Below, piece by piece: positions 6,372 through 9,841 of a stretch of 9,841 nucleotides of DNA (position 1 is its first letter; each line of letters starts with the position of its first letter). The DNA is taken from assembly GCA_009911175.1 (NCBI GenBank), contig QXWX01000162.1:1-9841 (forward strand), read 5' to 3'. Source of the DNA: Lachnospiraceae bacterium. GTDB taxonomy: Bacteria > Bacillota_A > Clostridia > Lachnospirales > Lachnospiraceae. The notes under the pieces are model-generated. The model made no database searches and was not told the origin of the DNA. It worked only from the letters and a program-made list of their open reading frames with translations. The translations under genes and the position numbers were made by a program.

Positions 6372-7217
6372 CTATTCTTTCACGCCGCCCAGTGTTACGC
6401 CTGCGATGATGTACTTGGACAGAAGCAGGTATACGATGATGATCGGCACGATGGCCACCAGGATCATGGTATAGATCTTCCCCATGTCAAAGTTCATATA
6501 ATCCGCGCCACGGAGTGTCGCGATCAGGATCGGCACCGTCATCTTGTCCTTGGACTGGATGACCAGGGCCGGAACGAAGTAGTTGTTCCAGGAGCCGACA
6601 AAGGAAAAGATTGCCTGCACCGCGATGGCCGGTTTCATGATCGGAAGCACGATCCGGTTGAATGTCCGGAATTCTCCGCAGCCGTCAATTCTGGATGCCT
6701 CCACCAGTGACAGCGGAAGGGAGGACTGCAGATAGCTGTGCATAAAGTAGAACACGGACGGCGACGCGATGGACGGGATGATCAGCGGAAGCAGGGAGTC
6801 ATACATTCCCATGTTCGTGATCAAACGCAGGAATCCCATTGCGGTTACCTGTGTCGGCATGACAAGGATCGCCATGATAAATGTAAATGCTGCCTTCTTC
6901 AATTTGAAGTCGTACGCATACAGGCCGTAAGCCGTCAATGCCGAAAAATACGTGCAGATCGCCGCGGAGCATCCGGAAACGATCAGGCTGTTCAGGATCC
7001 CCCGAAACATCGGGAAGGTTCCGTCATTGGCCACACTGCTCAGGTTTTTCAGCAGATAGCTTCCCGGCAGCGCGGAAAATCCCTTCTGCAGATCCGCATG
7101 GGACCGTGTCGCGTTGACGATCAGGATGTAGAAGAAAAACAGGCACATAAACGACAGAAGGATCAATACGATATGTGCGATGATACTCCGTAAATGACTT
7201 GGCTGTTGTGATTTCAT
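6372..7217 (-). CDS. Carbohydrate ABC transporter permease, MalG-like
   Basis: A 281-residue inner permease subunit of a CUT1 sugar importer. TM1 is at about residues 13-34, followed by a short extracellular region and five more hydrophobic segments. The EAA loop that docks the ATPase is at 173-192: EASRIDGCGEFRTFNRIVLP, keeping the EAS...G...I.LP pattern. The C-terminus GVTLGGVKE is typical of MalG relatives. Its ATG lies three bases after the stop of the upstream permease gene, and its ribosome site GAGGAGGGG (7225-7233) is embedded in the end of that gene, indicating translational coupling. It is the last gene of the operon and reads into the bidirectional terminator. No ATPase gene follows, as is common in Firmicutes where a shared MsmK/UgpC-like ATPase serves several importers. 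Confidence 0.93.
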   Translation of the reverse strand: MKSQQPSHLRSIIAHIVLILLSFMCLFFFYILIVNATRSHADLQKGFSALPGSYLLKNLSSVANDGTFPMFRGILNSLIVSGCSAAICTYFSALTAYGLYAYDFKLKKAAFTFIMAILVMPTQVTAMGFLRLITNMGMYDSLLPLIIPSIASPSVFYFMHSYLQSSLPLSLVEASRIDGCGEFRTFNRIVLPIMKPAIAVQAIFSFVGSWNNYFVPALVIQSKDKMTVPILIATLRGADYMNFDMGKIYTMILVAIVPIIIVYLLLSKYIIAGVTLGGVKE

Positions 7218-7220
7218 AGA

Positions 7221-8186
7221 CTATCCCCTCCTCTGCTGCTTTCGCTGCTGTTTTCTTGCTTTCTTTGCCGCTGCCTTGGAGCCATCCGGATCGTCATTGT
7301 TGGTCATACGGTATACGATAAAGCAGAGGATCCCGCTGACGATAAACAGGTAAACAGACAGCGCGCCTGCCATACCGTAGTTCCTGCTCTTCAGATGGCT
7401 GTTCAGGAACATGATCAGCGTCATGGACGTACGGTCCGGAGTTCCCTGTCCGTTTGTCAGGATCTGCGGAACATCGAACATCTGCAGACCGCCGATGATA
7501 GCCGTGATCAACGTATAGGCAAGGATCGGCCGTATCTGCGGCAGTGTAATATAGAAAAACCGCTGGAAGCTGTTGCAGCCGTCCAGATCTGATGCCTCAA
7601 AGATATCTGGGCTGATCCCCATGATCGCGGCCATCAGCATAATGGTTGAATTTCCAAACCACATCAAAAAGTTCATGAATCCGACCAGTGATCTGGTCCC
7701 AAAAGCAGTCCCCAGGAAATCGATGGGCTCGCCGATAATCCCGATAGACATCAGGATCGAATTGACCGGTCCGTTGGTGGAGAACATGGTAAAAAATAGC
7801 ATGGCAAAGGCAGACGCCATGATCAGATTCGGCAGATAAATGACCACCTTAAAGAACTGTGTACCGCGGATCTTGAGCCTCGCGTCTACGAACCACTCCG
7901 CAAGCACCAGCGCGATCACGATCTGGGGAATAAACCCGATGATCCACAGGATCAGGGTATTTGCGCCGTATTTCAGCATATCCGATTTCAGGAGGCTTGC
8001 ATAATTGGCCATCCCGATAAAATTGGGTCCAATCTCTTTAATTCCCGAACGGTAGTATTCAAAAAAGCTGTATCGGACAGTATCTACCAGAGGGATCAGG
8101 GAAAAAATGAAAAAGCTGATAAAAAACGGAAGGATAAAAATATAGCCCCATTTTGAATAGTCCACTTTTTTACGTTTTGTTTTCAT
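7221..8186 (-). CDS. Carbohydrate ABC transporter permease, MalF/UgpA-like
   Basis: A 321-residue permease that pairs with the MalG-like subunit to form the membrane channel. Hydrophobic segments are at about residues 14-34, 74-98, 111-133, 166-190, 222-242 and 276-297. The EAA motif is at 197-216: EASDLDGCNSFQRFFYITLP. The C-terminus is a strongly basic tail (KAAAKKARKQQRKQQRRG), a little unusual but cytoplasmic and possibly an RNA- or membrane-surface contact. The ribosome site AAAGGA (8198-8203) lies 11 bases before the ATG. A 121-base gap with a strong GC hairpin separates it from the binding-protein gene, while the next permease is only three bases away. Confidence 0.93.
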   Translation of the reverse strand: MKTKRKKVDYSKWGYIFILPFFISFFIFSLIPLVDTVRYSFFEYYRSGIKEIGPNFIGMANYASLLKSDMLKYGANTLILWIIGFIPQIVIALVLAEWFVDARLKIRGTQFFKVVIYLPNLIMASAFAMLFFTMFSTNGPVNSILMSIGIIGEPIDFLGTAFGTRSLVGFMNFLMWFGNSTIMLMAAIMGISPDIFEASDLDGCNSFQRFFYITLPQIRPILAYTLITAIIGGLQMFDVPQILTNGQGTPDRTSMTLIMFLNSHLKSRNYGMAGALSVYLFIVSGILCFIVYRMTNNDDPDGSKAAAKKARKQQRKQQRRG

Positions 8187-8253
8187 AGACTGTCATTCCT
8201 TTCTTTTTTTCAAAGCATACCCGAACCGAAGGCGGCTTAAAACGCACTGAATC

Positions 8254-8289
8254 CGCCGCGGTCCACCGGCTGGCCGGTGAACCGCGGCG
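8254..8289. promoter_or_regulatory. GC-rich intercistronic hairpin after the binding-protein gene
   Basis: CGCCGCGGT-C-CACCGGC (8254-8270) pairs with GCCGGTG-A-ACCGCGGCG (8273-8289): 16 pairs, one mismatch, a two-base loop. No T-run follows on the minus strand, so full termination is unlikely. Its place between binding protein and first permease resembles the malE-malF intergenic structure, which stabilises the upstream mRNA so that the binding protein is made in excess. Confidence 0.7.
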
Positions 8290-8307
8290 CTCCGAAGCCT
8301 TCTCTCT

Positions 8308-9708
8308 TTACTCCGGCCATTCTACTGCGGTAATATCCGGATAGCGTTCTATGATCGCAGTCTCAAAGTTTGCTTTTGCCTTGTCGTAGTCCACTTTTCC
8401 CTGCAGATAATCACTGAACGAGTTCTGGATCAGCTCCACACATCCCTGGTCATAGGCGCAGAGAGGCGCGATCTTGATATTTTCCGCAACCGGCGCAAAG
8501 TATGTAAACGGATTCTGTCCTCCCAGGAATTCCGAAGCATAGGAATCATCCTTTGCCGCTTCCTGCATTCCGCTTGTCGTATTTGTAAAATCTGAGTAGT
8601 CCTTGGAAATCTTCAGCAGATTCTCTTTGTCCACGGTGACCGCCAGGATAATGTCTTTTACATGCTCCGGATTATCCGTGCCTGTACATGCATGTACATA
8701 GGAACCGCCCCAGTTGTATTCCTGCGGAGGATTGGTCACGGCCCATACGCCGTCTTCTCCATCCCAGTTCGGTTTCAGGGTAAAATCAATTCCCCACGCC
8801 GGGAACAGAAACGCGAATACCTTAGACGCGGAGCCCATTGCCTTGTTCCAGTCGTCATTCCACTGGCCCTTTACCGTCTTGTCAAGATAGCCTGCGTCCA
8901 GCCACTCCTTGGAATCATTGATCCAGTCCACGATCTTCTGATCCACCTTGATGGTAGATTCTCCCGGACTCACCCAGGAATTTTCAATGCTGTTGCCATA
9001 CAGCCGGAATGTGTCCGCATAGGAGGAAAATGTAAAATACCCCTTCGCCTTGAGCTCTTCCGCCGTTGCCTTCATGGTATCCCAATCCTTGACCTTTTCG
9101 CCGATCTCCTCCGGATCATCCGTACCGAATACTTCCTTCGCAATGTCCCTGCGATATACCAGCAGCCCCGGGCAGCACTGCCAGGTGGATCCCCTCTGGA
9201 CGCCCTCCGTATCTGAAGCCGTTACTTTGGTAAATTCATACTGGTCGGACAGCTCCGAATCCGGGTCGATTCCAAGATCTGTAAGAGGCATTGCCACGTC
9301 TGCTTCCGCGTCCGTATATTTATTGACATAATCCGTCTCTGACAGGAAGATATCCACCTTATCATCTGCTGCCGCGTCTGCCTGCTTCATCAGCGCTTCA
9401 TCCAGCTTCTGCTGGTAGACACCGTCCTGGTTCGGATTGATGATCCAGTGAATCTCTGTACCGTCGTTTAACGTAGTCACGGTTCCGTCCGAAGAGGTCT
9501 CCTTCACTTCCGGATAAACAGCCTCCACACGCTCCCGGAACTCATCGTTCCAGCTATAGATATTGATGACCTTGCCCTCTTCGCCGCCGGATGCTTCTCC
9601 TGCCGCCCCGCCGTCAGAGCCGCCGGAGCCGGGTTTGCTTCCGCAGCCTGCCAGTGAGCCTGCTGCCATAGCCGCAGCCAATACGATACATACCACTCTC
9701 TTTTTCAT
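8308..9708 (-). CDS. Extracellular sugar-binding lipoprotein of the ABC operon
   Basis: A 466-residue family 1 solute-binding protein, first gene of the minus-strand importer operon. The signal peptide MKKRVVCIVLAAAMAAG ends in the perfect lipobox SLAGC (Cys22). A Gly/Ser/Glu-rich linker (about 23-45) tethers the domain, which starts at KVINIYSWNDEF. Later segments such as STWQCCPGLLVYRRDIAKEVFG, WGIDFTLKP and YNWGGSYVHA fit an oligosaccharide-binding fold; the ligand is unknown. The ATG at 9708 is chosen because AGGAGG (9718-9723) is nine bases upstream and the signal peptide begins there. An in-frame start nearer the window edge would translate the intron-like sequence and is rejected. The upstream promoter is not visible: the presumed intron end lies only about 64 bases away. 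Confidence 0.92.
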   Translation of the reverse strand: MKKRVVCIVLAAAMAAGSLAGCGSKPGSGGSDGGAAGEASGGEEGKVINIYSWNDEFRERVEAVYPEVKETSSDGTVTTLNDGTEIHWIINPNQDGVYQQKLDEALMKQADAAADDKVDIFLSETDYVNKYTDAEADVAMPLTDLGIDPDSELSDQYEFTKVTASDTEGVQRGSTWQCCPGLLVYRRDIAKEVFGTDDPEEIGEKVKDWDTMKATAEELKAKGYFTFSSYADTFRLYGNSIENSWVSPGESTIKVDQKIVDWINDSKEWLDAGYLDKTVKGQWNDDWNKAMGSASKVFAFLFPAWGIDFTLKPNWDGEDGVWAVTNPPQEYNWGGSYVHACTGTDNPEHVKDIILAVTVDKENLLKISKDYSDFTNTTSGMQEAAKDDSYASEFLGGQNPFTYFAPVAENIKIAPLCAYDQGCVELIQNSFSDYLQGKVDYDKAKANFETAIIERYPDITAVEWPE

Positions 9709-9717
9709 TTGAAAAAT

Positions 9718-9723
9718 CCTCCT
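9718..9723 (-). promoter_or_regulatory. Ribosome binding site of the binding-protein gene
   Basis: AGGAGG on the minus strand, nine bases before the ATG at 9708-9706, is a full consensus match and fixes this start over the in-frame codon at 9837. Confidence 0.85.
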
Positions 9724-9732
9724 CTTCATTCT

Positions 9733-9756
9733 GCGGAGCTGCCGCCCCGCTTTTTT
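9733..9756. other. Hairpin with T-run in the binding-protein leader
   Basis: On the plus strand GCGG-A-GC (9733-9739) pairs with GC-C-CCGC (9744-9750) and is followed by TTTTTT (9751-9756), a short terminator-like shape for plus-strand transcripts. On the minus strand the same stem lies in the leader about ten bases before the ribosome site. The stem is short, so a real role is uncertain. Confidence 0.4.
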
Positions 9757-9772
9757 AGTATGCCCGGTTCCG

Positions 9773-9841
9773 ATAGGTAAGCCTTTGATGTTATCTCCGG
9801 CTTTTCCCCCGGCTAGCACCGGACATGCGACTTTCACCGCA
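9773..9841 (-). mobile_element. Group II intron, 3' end (domains V-VI, partial)
   Basis: Read on the minus strand from 9841, the sequence closely follows the 3' part of group II intron domain V. GCGGT-GAAA-GTCGC forms the GNRA-capped distal stem, then ATGTCCGGTGC matches the conserved bulge and 3' strand (consensus form CACGUACGGUUC). The catalytic AGC triad would lie just outside the window. Domain VI follows (9815 to ~9773), with AGCC/GGCT pairing and ending in TTACCTAT, compatible with the usual AY intron end. The exact 3' boundary is estimated. No intron-encoded protein is in the window. Confidence 0.65.

Noticed and set aside
9709..9837. 43-residue N-terminal extension of the second binding protein
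   Set aside because: It would translate domain V-VI-like intron sequence, and the AGGAGG site and signal peptide define 9708.

Overview
The window reads as a piece of a Gram-positive gut-type clostridium, most likely Lachnospiraceae. This is inferred from strong AGGAGG-type ribosome sites, lipoprotein substrate-binding proteins, a CUT1 sugar transporter without its own ATPase gene, a GtrII-like glucosyltransferase of the clostridial type, and worn remnants of an Rpn/PD-(D/E)XK 'transposase' and of an AAA-ATPase-like gene, both typical genomic litter in that family. No species can be named from sequence alone.

Layout. Positions 1-71 look like the 5' end of a group II intron on the minus strand, placed directly behind a terminator-like hairpin (73-109). 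Positions 153-347 are a 195-bp non-coding element with perfect 16-bp terminal inverted repeats and a perfect 8-bp target duplication, able to fold into a three-way junction. A further hairpin repeat (361-398) precedes a minus-strand Rpn-type remnant (425-1075), whose 5' side is cut by a second, 106-bp repeat (1075-1180) with related termini. A near-consensus promoter (1221-1249) then drives a plus-strand pair: a sugar-binding lipoprotein (1341-2573) and a methyl-accepting chemotaxis receptor (2626-4212). A decayed AAA-ATPase-like gene (4214-4453) abuts the receptor stop codon. A membrane glucosyltransferase (4614-6293) follows. A bidirectional terminator (6313-6359) separates it from a convergent minus-strand sugar ABC operon: binding protein (9708-8308), MalF-like permease (8186-7221) and MalG-like permease (7217-6372). 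The right edge (9773-9841, minus strand) looks like domains V and VI of a group II intron sitting just upstream of that operon.

Function. The minus-strand operon imports a carbohydrate and probably borrows a shared MsmK-type ATPase. A GC-rich hairpin after the binding-protein gene probably sets its expression above that of the permeases. The plus-strand binding protein has no permease beside it but has a chemoreceptor, which suggests sugar sensing for chemotaxis. The glucosyltransferase probably decorates a surface glycan. The most unusual items are the two GTTACT-ended structured repeats, with stable GCGAAGC hairpin tips in the larger one, and the intron pieces at both edges.
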